Shown here piece after piece: positions 7,696 through 16,316 of a DNA stretch of 64,000 bases. The stretch lies in assembly GCA_013289325.1 (NCBI GenBank), contig JABDAE010000001.1, forward strand, positions 20,525 to 84,524, in the 5' to 3' direction. The notes beneath the pieces are model-generated. The model saw only the letters and a list, made by a program, of their open reading frames with translations, had not been told where the DNA came from and made no database searches. Position 1 is the first letter of the stretch. Each line of letters starts with the position of its first letter. The stretch comes from Chlamydiota bacterium. GTDB lineage: Bacteria > Chlamydiota > Chlamydiia > Chlamydiales > Parachlamydiaceae. The translations under genes and the position numbers were made by a program.

Positions 7696-8265
7696 ATGGC
7701 GCAAATCAGCACAAGTGAATTTAAATCGGGCCTTAAGATTGAAGTCGAAGGTCAACCGTACACTATCGTCAGCAACGATTCCGTTAAACCGGGTAAGGGC
7801 CAAGCGTTTAACCGCGTGCGCTTAAAACACCTTCTAACGGGCCGCACAATCGAGCGCACATTTAAATCGGGCGATAAAGTAGATATTGCAGACGTTGTAG
7901 AAACAAAGATGCGCATGCTATACAAAGAATCGGCCGGCGCCGTGTTTATGGATGAGGCGTTTGAGCAAACGACAATTCCACTAGAAAACATTGGAGATAC
8001 CGCGCAATGGCTTATGGAAGATCTTCAATACGATATTATCTTTTATAAAGGGGTACCAGTTACAGTAGAGCCGCCAACCTTTATGGACATGAAAATTGTC
8101 GACACAGCGCCAGGTGATAGAGGCAATACTGCTTCAGGGCGCGTTCTTAAGCCTGCCATCACAGAAAGCGGCGCTAAAATTCAGGTGCCTATTTTTGTGG
8201 AACAAGATGAACTCGTCAAAATTGATACAAGAACAGGTGAGTATGTTTCAAGAGTCTCTAGCTAA
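7696..8265 (+). CDS. efp: Elongation factor P
   Basis: EF-P binds the ribosome between the P and E sites and rescues stalling at polyproline. The 189-residue protein has the three-barrel layout: KOW-like N-domain, central domain and C-terminal OB domain (PTFMDMKIVDTAPGDRG...). The loop at residues 31-36 reads KPGKGQ, with Lys34 at the position beta-lysylated by EpmA in E. coli. The next gene encodes EpmA and overlaps its 3' end by 23 nt, so modification and target are cotranslated from one mRNA. GAGG lies upstream of the ATG. The gene is a housekeeping island in the glycan region. Confidence 0.95.
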   Translation: MAQISTSEFKSGLKIEVEGQPYTIVSNDSVKPGKGQAFNRVRLKHLLTGRTIERTFKSGDKVDIADVVETKMRMLYKESAGAVFMDEAFEQTTIPLENIGDTAQWLMEDLQYDIIFYKGVPVTVEPPTFMDMKIVDTAPGDRGNTASGRVLKPAITESGAKIQVPIFVEQDELVKIDTRTGEYVSRVSS

Positions 8266-9232
8266 AGTATCTCCAGCTAAACAGTGTCTGGCTAGCCAAA
8301 AACTTGACATTTTACGGGATCGCGGCGTAATGCTTGCCGCATGCCGTCAATTTTTTCAAGATAAAGGTGTGCTTGAAGTCGATTGTCCTTATATCACAAG
8401 AAAAGCGTCAATTGACACACACATCGATCTCATTGAAGTAGTAGACTCACCCTTGCGCTACCTTCACACCTCCCCTGAATACTGTATGAAAAGACTTCTT
8501 TCTGAAGGAATTGGAGATATCTACCAATTGGGCCATGTCTTTCGAAAAGGTGAATACTCTTCAAAGCATAATCCTGAATTTACCATGGCAGAGTGGTATC
8601 GCGAGGGTTTAAGTTTTGAAGGGATGATTGAAGAAACCATTGAATTTATCCAATTGTTCCTTGGCAAAATCCCCCATAAAGTGATGAGCTATCGCGACGT
8701 CTTCATCAAGTATTTAGGGATAGACTACCTAAAAGCCACTGATGAGATGCTTCTTGCATACATGAATTCGCGCAGTCTATCGCCATATCCTGGCGCTGAA
8801 GAGGAGGGAAAAGATGGCCTCCTCAACATACTCCTCGGATCGTTCATCGAGCCATCTCTTGGAACTGAAGGAGAACTTTTGGTCTTAGCCTATTACCCAT
8901 CCTCTCAAGCAGCCCTTGCTAGAACCTGCGTAAGAGATGGTGAAAATGTCGCAAAGAGATTTGAGATATATTATCAAGGCGTTGAACTTTGTAATGGATA
9001 TCACGAGCTCTTAGATGCAAAAGAGCTTGAAAAGCGCTTTAAAGAAAGAAATGCCATGAGGTTAAAGCTTGGGAAAAATGCTTTACCGATAGATGAAAGC
9101 TTTTTACAAGCAATAGATAAGGGACTTCCCGATGCATCAGGTGTGGCCGTTGGCTTTGATAGACTGATGATGCTGCGCCACAAAGCAGATTGCCTAGCTA
9201 AAGTCCTTCCCTTTGATTGGGAAAATGCTTAA
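8243..9232 (+). CDS. epmA: EF-P lysine ligase EpmA (GenX/PoxA)
   Basis: This truncated class II lysyl-tRNA synthetase paralogue attaches (R)-beta-lysine to EF-P Lys34. Motif 2 (KHNPEFTMAEWY), VELCNGYHEL and motif 3 (GVAVGFDRLMM) are present, and the anticodon-binding domain is missing, as in the family (E. coli EpmA about 325 residues; here 329). The ATG at 8243 is chosen because an earlier in-frame start at 8096 would lie deep inside efp and add 49 non-conserved residues. The 23-nt overlap with efp suggests translational coupling. No EpmB (lysine aminomutase) is in the window, so the substrate may be lysine itself. Confidence 0.92.
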   Translation: MFQESLAKVSPAKQCLASQKLDILRDRGVMLAACRQFFQDKGVLEVDCPYITRKASIDTHIDLIEVVDSPLRYLHTSPEYCMKRLLSEGIGDIYQLGHVFRKGEYSSKHNPEFTMAEWYREGLSFEGMIEETIEFIQLFLGKIPHKVMSYRDVFIKYLGIDYLKATDEMLLAYMNSRSLSPYPGAEEEGKDGLLNILLGSFIEPSLGTEGELLVLAYYPSSQAALARTCVRDGENVAKRFEIYYQGVELCNGYHELLDAKELEKRFKERNAMRLKLGKNALPIDESFLQAIDKGLPDASGVAVGFDRLMMLRHKADCLAKVLPFDWENA

Positions 9233-9257
9233 CACACAACTTTAAAACGGATCCCAT

Positions 9258-10397
9258 ATGTCCAAAAAAATACATAGTATTTTGTTATTTTTCGCTCTCC
9301 TTTTTGCAAACCTTACATGCGTAACTTCACAACTTAGTTCAGATGAAGCTCCCTCTCACTTTACCTCCGCAACTCCAAAGTTAAAAATCGCATTTTATAC
9401 GCAAGGCCTTTTAGTAAGAGGAACCGAAGTGGCCGTGTACGATTATGCAGACTTTAATGAAACCTTACTTGGGAATGAGTCATTTATTATTTATCTTCCA
9501 AATCATAGGGTGGAAAACTTTGGCCCTGATAACCCCATTACAGTTAAAGACCATTTTAGTGCGCGATTTAAGGATAGATTTTTCGAATGTTCCAGCCTCC
9601 ATGAAATGGATGAGATCCTACTTAAGGAAAAGATAGACATTCTTTACGTCATTAAATCGGGTCAGATCGATGGGAAAGAATCGAAGGTCATCAAAAATGC
9701 CATCCATGCAGTATTTCCTCCTCTACAAGTTCATGGGGATATCTATGCATCTGTATCTGAATGGTTAAGCCTTGAAAATCCCGCATTGAATGTCCCCTTC
9801 GTTCCTCATATGATCAGATTAGATGAAACCGCGGAAACCTTGCACGAGGAGTTAGGAATTCCTCATGGATCAGTAGTATTCGGCAGACATGGGGGGGTTG
9901 ACACTTTTGACATCCCCTTTGCGCAAGATCTCGTCGTCGAACTTGCGCTTGCAAAACGAGATTGGTATTTCATTTTTCTAAATACCAGGCAGTTTTGCCA
10001 CTTGCCAAACGTAATTTTCCTCCCATCAACTCCAGATATCATTTACAAAACAAAATTTATCAACACATGTGATGCTATGATCCATGCAAGATATATGGGT
10101 GAGTCCTTTGGACTAGCCTGTGGAGAGTTTTCAATAAAAAATAAACCTGTTATTACTTGGACCGGCTCATATGGATATCACCGATCACATATCGATATTT
10201 TGAAGGATAAAGGATTTTATTATTCAAATAAAAACGAACTGCGAAATGTTCTTTTAAATTGTGGTAATAATATCGAAACAATCCGTGGTACATCGTGGGA
10301 TGCCTATTCAGAAAAATACTCCCCTGAAGTTGTGATGAAAAAATTTGACCAGGTTTTTATACAGCCGCTTACTAAACATTTAGATCAATCACCATAA
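9258..10397 (+). CDS. Exported GT-B-like glycosyltransferase
   Basis: This 379-residue protein has an N-terminal hydrophobic signal (about residues 1-24). The rest looks like a GT-B glycosyltransferase: an N-terminal LKIAFYTQGLLVRGTEVAVYDYA start typical of GT4-like enzymes, VFGRHGGVDTF at the domain hinge, and a donor-site-like stretch CDAMIHARYMGESFGLACGE near residue 275, matching the ...GEsFGl...E pattern of GT4. It starts a same-strand run of transferases and methyltransferases reaching 13663. Substrate unknown. Confidence 0.7.
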   Translation: MSKKIHSILLFFALLFANLTCVTSQLSSDEAPSHFTSATPKLKIAFYTQGLLVRGTEVAVYDYADFNETLLGNESFIIYLPNHRVENFGPDNPITVKDHFSARFKDRFFECSSLHEMDEILLKEKIDILYVIKSGQIDGKESKVIKNAIHAVFPPLQVHGDIYASVSEWLSLENPALNVPFVPHMIRLDETAETLHEELGIPHGSVVFGRHGGVDTFDIPFAQDLVVELALAKRDWYFIFLNTRQFCHLPNVIFLPSTPDIIYKTKFINTCDAMIHARYMGESFGLACGEFSIKNKPVITWTGSYGYHRSHIDILKDKGFYYSNKNELRNVLLNCGNNIETIRGTSWDAYSEKYSPEVVMKKFDQVFIQPLTKHLDQSP

Positions 10398-10416
10398 TAC
10401 ATTGGAGTCACACCGT

Positions 10417-11154
10417 ATGCATCACTTTCAGAAGCACCTCTCGCTTTTATTCTATCTAGCGTTTTCCATCTTTCAATGTTGTCATTTAAACGCTGCCAAT
10501 GGGTTTTTTGGAAACTTACATTGCGATCGCCTCAATTTATTGAAACACCATGGATTTAATCCACAGATTGTGTACGATATAGGTGCATATAAAGGAGAGT
10601 GGAGTGTAAACACCCACCGCGTATTCCCAAACTCCCAGTTCTATTTGTTTGAAGCTAACCCTGCGCATATGCCAGCTTTAAACAATACTTTATTTCCCTA
10701 TTTTATTAGCCTATTAGGAGACAAAGAAGATCTGGTGACTTTTTATTCTAACAACTCCACGGGAGATAGCTTTTTCATAGAAAATTCATCTTATTATTCG
10801 GAGTCTAGCACACAAAATAAAAAACTCGCTATGACTACCCTTGCCTCTATCGTTGTAAAAAATAAGCTTCCCTTACCCGATCTAATAAAAATGGATGTTC
10901 AGGGTGCTGAAAGACTCATTATTGATGGAAGTCCAGAAATAATCAAAAACGCTGAAGTGATCGTTTTAGAAGCTTCTATTTTAGAATATAATCATGGAGC
11001 TCCATTGATTTATGAAATGATGTCTTTGATGGATTCTACAGGCTATCTAGTCTTAGACGTTCTAGAACACCATTATTATCCAACTGGGGAGTTAATTCAG
11101 ATTGACTTATTGTTTGTAAAAAAGAACTCAAAACTAATAAAGAAATGTGAATAA
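10417..11154 (+). CDS. Exported FkbM-family methyltransferase
   Basis: The protein has 245 residues from the ATG at 10417, chosen over the upstream TTG at 10402 because GGAG lies 9 nt before it and the signal peptide then starts with MHHFQKHLS. The signal peptide ends near residue 27 (HLNA-A). The SAM-binding motif I is VYDIGAYKGEWS and the FkbM hallmark DLIKMDVQGAERLIIDG is present. FkbM enzymes O-methylate sugars or other small molecules using cytosolic SAM, so an exported form is odd. It is 17 bp before the next methyltransferase. Confidence 0.8.
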   Translation: MHHFQKHLSLLFYLAFSIFQCCHLNAANGFFGNLHCDRLNLLKHHGFNPQIVYDIGAYKGEWSVNTHRVFPNSQFYLFEANPAHMPALNNTLFPYFISLLGDKEDLVTFYSNNSTGDSFFIENSSYYSESSTQNKKLAMTTLASIVVKNKLPLPDLIKMDVQGAERLIIDGSPEIIKNAEVIVLEASILEYNHGAPLIYEMMSLMDSTGYLVLDVLEHHYYPTGELIQIDLLFVKKNSKLIKKCE

Positions 11155-11171
11155 TTTATCAAGGATAAAGT

Positions 11172-11924
11172 ATGACAAGATTATTAATTCGCGCTCTAAC
11201 ATTGGTCGGGATTTGCAGCGCATTTCAACTTTTTTCTGAATCTGTAGATTCTTTTGAAAATAAAGACGATCAATTTAAAGCGGAATCGTCCTTTATGCCA
11301 GAGCATTTTACGGAACACTCAAGGGATTTGAATGTAAAGTTCAATGCTGCATATGAGAATAATGTTTGGGCCAATTCTGAAAGCCGCAGTGGCGATGGGT
11401 CCACCCTTGCTTATACAGAGTCTTTTAGGAAAGATTTTGCTGCAATGATTGCAAACTTAGGTTGTAAATCTATTGTGGATGCACCTTGTGGAGACTATAA
11501 CTGGATGAAGGAGACCGATCTTAATGGTGTTACATACATTGGTGGGGACATAGCCGATGTGATGATCGGGGATCTTCAAGCTAAATATCCATCGGTTGAT
11601 TTCCGAGTTATGGATATCACTACGTGTGTATTACCATGTGTAGATATATGGTTATGCCGTGATGTGTTATTTCACTTATCAAATGCTGACGTACAAAAAG
11701 TTATAGACAACTTTAAAAGATCAAACATAAAATATTTTGCTACAAGTCATTTTTATTATGATCATGTCAACTACGATATTGAAAGTAAACCTCTCGTTTA
11801 CAGACAAGTCAACCTGACAAAACCACCATTTAATCTACCGCAACCTGATTATCTGATAAAAGATTCGATTCCCGGTTTTCCTGAGCGTTGGCTAGGAATT
11901 TGGGATCGCGATAACCTGTTATAA
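11172..11924 (+). CDS. Exported class I SAM-dependent methyltransferase-like protein
   Basis: This 250-residue protein has a signal peptide at about residues 1-23. The Rossmann motif I is IVDAPCGDYNW near residue 100, followed by YIGGDIAD and an acidic post-motif VDIWLCRDVLFHLS, which is typical of class I methyltransferases. AAGGA is 7 nt before the ATG. It lies between an FkbM enzyme and another Rossmann protein on the same strand. The target cannot be stated; sugar or lipid-linked glycan methylation is inferred from the neighbourhood. Confidence 0.7.
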   Translation: MTRLLIRALTLVGICSAFQLFSESVDSFENKDDQFKAESSFMPEHFTEHSRDLNVKFNAAYENNVWANSESRSGDGSTLAYTESFRKDFAAMIANLGCKSIVDAPCGDYNWMKETDLNGVTYIGGDIADVMIGDLQAKYPSVDFRVMDITTCVLPCVDIWLCRDVLFHLSNADVQKVIDNFKRSNIKYFATSHFYYDHVNYDIESKPLVYRQVNLTKPPFNLPQPDYLIKDSIPGFPERWLGIWDRDNLL

Positions 11925-11958
11925 ATGTGTTTATTAACCTTCTTTATGAGAATTTTTT

Positions 11959-12699
11959 ATGAAAAAATGTTTGAATTTTATTCTTTTTGCTATTCCTCTA
12001 CATCTAATTGCCGCAAACGTTGCCCCCTTATCACCTCAAGGAAAAGACTCTAGTGTACAAGATGAGACCAAGGTTGTTTGTCGTTATTCAAACGGCGATA
12101 GATCACATGTGATCAATCATTTGAGGACAAATAAAAAACTGAGAGTATTAGATGTTGGCTATTCAGCTTCTACATGGTCTTCAGAATTCACTACGCACTA
12201 CGTTGATATAATTCCTGTTGATCATGCAAAAGTTGCTTTTATTGGTGATATTAATTTTCCTCAAGTCTGGGATGCAGTTGATGAAGATGTTTCAAAAAAC
12301 GGTCCGTTCGATTATTGCATTTGTTCCCATACACTAGAAGATATAATAAATCCGGTTTTTGTCGCTAACATGATTAACAAATATTGCAAATCTGGTTTTG
12401 TAGCAATGCCTTCTAAATTTCTCGAAATGACAAGAGGGATTGACGGTAATTACAGGGGATATATTCATCATAGATATATATATAACATTGAAAACAACCA
12501 ACTAGTTGGATATCCAAAATTAAACTTTATAGAACATGATAGTAGATTTGATGCTTTGGCCAACCAATATTCAAGTGATAAAGCTGAGATCCAGGTTTAT
12601 TGGGACGGTGGCTTTCGATTAACCATCGTAAATGACAATTTTATGGGACCAACGGTAAAGTCTGTATTAAATTATTATAATAGACTTTTAACGAATTAG
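11959..12699 (+). CDS. Exported methyltransferase-like protein
   Basis: This 246-residue protein has a signal peptide ending LIAA at about residue 19. A SAM-fold pattern can be seen (LRVLDVGYSASTW, then DIIPVD, then FDYCICSHTLEDIINP) but motif I lacks the usual GxGxG, so SAM binding is uncertain. The C-terminal half is unrelated to any family I recognise. The gene lies 34 bp after the previous methyltransferase and probably belongs to the same transcript. Confidence 0.55.
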   Translation: MKKCLNFILFAIPLHLIAANVAPLSPQGKDSSVQDETKVVCRYSNGDRSHVINHLRTNKKLRVLDVGYSASTWSSEFTTHYVDIIPVDHAKVAFIGDINFPQVWDAVDEDVSKNGPFDYCICSHTLEDIINPVFVANMINKYCKSGFVAMPSKFLEMTRGIDGNYRGYIHHRYIYNIENNQLVGYPKLNFIEHDSRFDALANQYSSDKAEIQVYWDGGFRLTIVNDNFMGPTVKSVLNYYNRLLTN

Positions 12700-12773
12700 C
12701 CTATACAGAAATACACTGAAAATCCAGGGCATATAAAATGGAAAAATTTTTCGTCTGTTTCTTCGGCCCCCAT

Positions 12774-12806
12774 CATAACACCGGCCAGTTTTCGGCAGGT
12801 GTTATG
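12774..12806. other. 13-bp-stem hairpin between two methyltransferase genes
   Basis: CATAACACCGGCC and GGCAGGTGTTATG form a 13-bp stem with one mismatch and a 7-nt loop. It lies 74 bp after one stop and 68 bp before the next ATG. No T-run follows on either strand, so it may be a processing or attenuation structure rather than a terminator. Confidence 0.4.
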
Positions 12807-12874
12807 AGCGAAGCCACTTCTTCTAATCACTATTTATGAAAATAAATAAAAAATTTCAACCATTGAGGTTTATT

Positions 12875-13663
12875 ATGCGTGCAAAGTCGTTGTTGTACCC
12901 GCTGCAGTTTTTATGTTCTTGCTTACTTTTTTCCCCAATTTGTGGTGCAAGCACACCGAACCCCTTTCATGATTCCAATTTTATTTTTGAACCTATTTAT
13001 GGAAATGGAAATTATCTTCAACATTCAAATTTTATAGATAAGAAAAATATTAAAATTATTTTTGAAGTAGGAAGTAGAGACGCCATAGATGCAGTAAGAC
13101 TTGGATATTATTATCAATGTCCAGTTTATGCTTTCGAATGCAATCCACAAGCGGTTGAAATATGTAACCATAACGTAAAAAACTACCCTTTTGTCACAGT
13201 AGTGCCTCTCGCTTGTTGGCACGAGTCTACAACGCTTCCATTTTACCCCGTTGTAGAATCCCACGGGGGTACATATCCCGTTAATATAGGGGGATCTTCC
13301 TTACTAAAAACGCTTCCAAATGGCGTCGACGCTCATCATAAACAAGGCAAACCTACTATGGTGCAAGCCATTCGATTAGATAATTGGATGGAAGAAAATA
13401 ACATTTCTCAAATCGATCTCTTATGCATGGATACTCAAGGTGCAACTCTCCATGTATTACAAGGTCTTGGTGAAAAATTAACAAAAATAAAATACATTAT
13501 TACCGAAGCCTATCTCCAACCTTCTTTTGAAGGCGAAGCTCTTTATCCTGAAATCAAAGAAATGCTTGTCAAAGCTGGTTTTGAAGTGGCTAAAGAGCCT
13601 TCACCACATGCAGTATTTACAGACGTTCTCTTTATTAACAAGAAAATGAGAGAGTTACGATAA
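12875..13663 (+). CDS. Exported FkbM-family methyltransferase (second copy)
   Basis: The protein has 262 residues from the ATG at 12875, preferred over 12836 because GAGG lies 6 nt upstream and the signal peptide (residues 1-25, ending ICGA) then begins at the N-terminus. Motifs are IIFEVGSRDAIDAV (SAM loop), YAFECNPQAVEIC and IDLLCMDTQGATLHVLQGLG, matching FkbM. Similarity to the FkbM protein at 10417 is limited to these motifs, so it is not a recent duplicate. It ends the plus-strand run and is followed by a repeat-rich gap (13664-14107). Confidence 0.8.
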   Translation: MRAKSLLYPLQFLCSCLLFSPICGASTPNPFHDSNFIFEPIYGNGNYLQHSNFIDKKNIKIIFEVGSRDAIDAVRLGYYYQCPVYAFECNPQAVEICNHNVKNYPFVTVVPLACWHESTTLPFYPVVESHGGTYPVNIGGSSLLKTLPNGVDAHHKQGKPTMVQAIRLDNWMEENNISQIDLLCMDTQGATLHVLQGLGEKLTKIKYIITEAYLQPSFEGEALYPEIKEMLVKAGFEVAKEPSPHAVFTDVLFINKKMRELR

Positions 13664-13735
13664 GAAAAGAATCCTCTCCAAGAGGGTGCACAAGTTCACG
13701 CAATGGCGTCAACTTAAGGTTATGTCGAACCTTAC

Positions 13736-13898
13736 GAGGCTGACAGAAAATCTCCGGGAGGTCGAATTTTGAGCCATTTTTTTGCAGATCGATGTCTGTT
13801 GCAAATTCACATACTCCTAAGAGTAGGGAATTTACAACAGGCGTCGAGATGCGGAAAAAGGGCCAAAAGGCGACCCGCGGAGATTTTCTGTCAGCCTC
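13736..13898 (-). mobile_element. Family 2 palindromic miniature element, copy 2 (163 bp)
   Basis: This is the same element as 6358-6521 but inverted. The ends GAGGCTGACAGAAAATCTCC are complementary over about 28 bp, and a 3-bp duplication TAC flanks it (13733-13735, 13899-13901). No gene is encoded; short open frames across both copies are translations of the repeat. Confidence 0.8.
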
Positions 13899-13938
13899 TA
13901 CAGACATCTGTCGATTGGTTACGACTTAACTAGACCTA

Positions 13939-14063
13939 CGTTCGCTTGACGCTCACTACGACCTAGACTGTCATATAGCACCCCTACGGGACTCATGAAC
14001 GGCCTTAAGCCCCGAAGGAACGCGGATACTACAGCCTAGATCGTAGTGAGCGTCAAACAAACG
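13939..14063. repeat. 125-bp inverted-repeat structure
   Basis: Arms 13939-13966 and 14036-14063 are complementary over 28 bp with three mismatches (core TTGACGCTCACTACGA), with a 69-nt centre. No target duplication or similarity to the other two element families was found. It lies between convergent gene ends and could be a third miniature element or a terminator-like structure. Confidence 0.55.
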
Positions 14064-14107
14064 CAAGCTTTAAGGTAAATCGTATACAACATAGAGCTCT
14101 GTAGAGG

Positions 14108-15076
14108 TTAATGAACACTTTTTAGCGATTGATACAAAAGATCTTTATCAAGTTCCATGACCTTAATTCCACAATCATTTTCACCATATACAACAAATAT
14201 TGAATTCCCCTTAATCACTATACTTCCGGGAAAAATCACATCGGAAGGTGTCAAAGGGCATTTTGGAGTGGAATAAAAATCGACATGTGAAAACGGTATG
14301 GTAGACGTTCGCGTCACACAAAACGGGGGCTGTGATTGAAATGTATAGGCCCCCATATAGTAAGTACGACGACCTGTTATATGGTTATGGCAAGAACTAT
14401 GAAAGATTGCCAAATATTCATCATCGACAAGTATCGCAGGAGTTCCTCCTCGAATAATTCCTTGATGCCAAGTAATTGACGGAGCTGTTGTAAAGAGATG
14501 ACTACAGACTCCAGTATTTAGTGATGGGGAAAAAATGACATGTGGATTAATATTATAGCCAAGCATTAAAGAACCTTGATAATCAAATGGCACCCAATTC
14601 TTTTCCCAAGTTTGTAGAGAGGGTGGAATCAATGGAAGAGGTTGGCTAAGTTTATAATCTTTTTTAGACACATCAACTTCTGTAAGGCAAATCTGAGAAC
14701 TTCTGAATGAATCGATATCTGTAGGTCTTGCGGAAACATAAGTCAAATAGATTTTATCGCCAATTTTCACAATTCTAGGATCATAGGCCCGATTTCCCAA
14801 TTCATGACAGATTGTAGGATTTTCTGTGGGAGTAAACTTATCATCTAACTTGACAAGGCCTATGCGTTGATAGAAATAATCCTCTGAAAGTGGAGCCCTA
14901 TATTCATCATGACGAAACACTAATAAGAATCCCTCATCGCATTCGATACATGATGCGTTATATGCTAAAGGTGCATTTGGAATATTAATAGTCGATATTT
15001 GTCGAATAAAATCGCTCGCAAAGCCTTGGAATACTTGAAAGCATAAAAAAAAACTTAACAGCATGATATGGTTCAT
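14108..15076 (-). CDS. Exported GH130-like beta-propeller (putative mannoside hydrolase/phosphorylase)
   Basis: The protein has 322 residues from the ATG at 15076, preferred to 15133 because AAGGAG lies 7 nt upstream and the signal peptide (MNHIMLLSFFLCF..., ending GFAS) then starts correctly. The body resembles the five-bladed GH130/GH43 propellers: RAYDPRIVKIGDKIYLTYV, EKNWVPF, IRGGTPAILVDDEYLAIFH and VIFPGSIVIKGNSIFVVYGENDCGI. GH130 enzymes cleave or phosphorolyse beta-mannosides. Here it would act outside the cytoplasm. Last gene of a five-gene minus-strand run starting at 18726. Confidence 0.65.
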   Translation of the reverse strand: MNHIMLLSFFLCFQVFQGFASDFIRQISTINIPNAPLAYNASCIECDEGFLLVFRHDEYRAPLSEDYFYQRIGLVKLDDKFTPTENPTICHELGNRAYDPRIVKIGDKIYLTYVSARPTDIDSFRSSQICLTEVDVSKKDYKLSQPLPLIPPSLQTWEKNWVPFDYQGSLMLGYNINPHVIFSPSLNTGVCSHLFTTAPSITWHQGIIRGGTPAILVDDEYLAIFHSSCHNHITGRRTYYMGAYTFQSQPPFCVTRTSTIPFSHVDFYSTPKCPLTPSDVIFPGSIVIKGNSIFVVYGENDCGIKVMELDKDLLYQSLKSVH

Positions 15077-15122
15077 TCTTAAATCTCCTTGAAAGGGTAA
15101 TAATTTATGCATCATAACTTTC

Positions 15123-16307
15123 TCATTGCCCATTTAATGATTGACGTGACTCTTCCATCGTTCTCAGATGGAAGCGCTTAAAGTCGATCAGCTGTTTTTC
15201 CAATGCAAATTTTTCTAGAAAAATGGTATGCGCTTTTTTTGCCATTAATTCAGCTTCTTTTGGGTGTTCTAAAATCCATTTTCGATGTGCGTCAATTTGA
15301 TGAAATATGGCTTCCCCAGAGAGTGAGTGATCAATATAAAGAACTGAATCTCCAAATTCCTTCATAACAAATGGATTTTTATCACAAATAATCACACAGG
15401 ATGCTGCTGCAGCTTCAAAAATGCGCCCTGAAGGAGTGTTTAGATCTAATAGAGTCTGCGAGTGCAACACAAGTACAATGCCGGATTTTCTCATGGCCAT
15501 CCGAAATTCTTCCTCGTCAAACGTCATTCCTCGTACTGAATTTGGAGCGCATAGCCATTTATCAGCAGGTCCATAAACATCCAAATATCCTTTTGCATCT
15601 AATAAAGAAAACATTTGGCGATATTCGAATCCATTCCTTTTACCATCCCACTGAAAACCGCAACAAAAAATAGAGCGGGGGTTAACCGGATGATATTGCG
15701 TTGCTGTACAAGATGGCCACCACAACATGGAATTCAATTTCTTATTATTATTTGTAAAAAAATTATTCAATGACTTTATGTCCGGGAAAGCGGTCAAAAT
15801 ACCCGCATAAGCAAATAGAGATGATGATTGAGTGCTATTGGGATTATATAAGTTTGATAAAACCCCGGTCGCTGATAAATAATGGGGGATCTTTTCCTCA
15901 TAAATGCGATCCCATTTAAGGCTGATGATACAATCGGGTTCATGCTGTTGAATTAAACTTACGATTTCTTCCGGAGTAGATGGCTTATCTTGCACTAATT
16001 TATCATATTCTGAAAATTCAGCCGGATCGATAGAAGTGATACAATGCCAACCTAAATTTTTACAGGCATTTTCCAATCTTTTTGCCCATGCATATTCTCC
16101 AAGTCCGCTCCACAAAACAATCAGCCTTCCTTTCCAATTTTCATCCAAGTTTAAATCGGAAAGAACTGATGGAATGGAAGAAGATATTTCAAATTGTAAA
16201 TTACAGCGCTCTTCTTGATGGAACGATTGTAGCTGAGTCGCTTGCGAAAAGTTAAAGCTACAGATGATGATTGCCATAGTTAGGATTAGTTTTCTTTTAT
16301 AATTCAT
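15123..16307 (-). CDS. Exported GT-B glycosyltransferase
   Basis: This 394-residue protein has a signal peptide at residues 1-23 (ending SQA-T). The C-terminal half has the glycosyltransferase group 1 type donor site: SGIVLVLHS, then SGRIFEAAAASCVIICDKNPFVMKEFGDSVLYID near residues 285-325, with the EAAA-C glutamate in the usual position. The N-terminal half carries a WSGLGEYAWAKRLENACKNLG Rossmann start. AGGAC precedes the ATG. It lies 9 bp after the neighbouring glycosyltransferase, so the two are probably cotranscribed. Sugar specificity unknown. Confidence 0.75.
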   Translation of the reverse strand: MNYKRKLILTMAIIICSFNFSQATQLQSFHQEERCNLQFEISSSIPSVLSDLNLDENWKGRLIVLWSGLGEYAWAKRLENACKNLGWHCITSIDPAEFSEYDKLVQDKPSTPEEIVSLIQQHEPDCIISLKWDRIYEEKIPHYLSATGVLSNLYNPNSTQSSSLFAYAGILTAFPDIKSLNNFFTNNNKKLNSMLWWPSCTATQYHPVNPRSIFCCGFQWDGKRNGFEYRQMFSLLDAKGYLDVYGPADKWLCAPNSVRGMTFDEEEFRMAMRKSGIVLVLHSQTLLDLNTPSGRIFEAAAASCVIICDKNPFVMKEFGDSVLYIDHSLSGEAIFHQIDAHRKWILEHPKEAELMAKKAHTIFLEKFALEKQLIDFKRFHLRTMEESRQSLNGQ

Positions 16308-16316
16308 ACAATCGTC

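Noticed and set aside
8096..8242. N-terminal extension of EpmA from an upstream start
   Set aside because: It lies within efp, adds 49 non-conserved residues and makes the protein longer than the family.
13920..14100. tRNA-like or small RNA-like folded region
   Set aside because: The arms do not form a cloverleaf and no T-arm or anticodon pattern can be read; recorded only as an inverted repeat.
14041..14107. Further partial family 2 end at 14104 (GAGGTTAATG)
   Set aside because: Only six bases match beyond chance.
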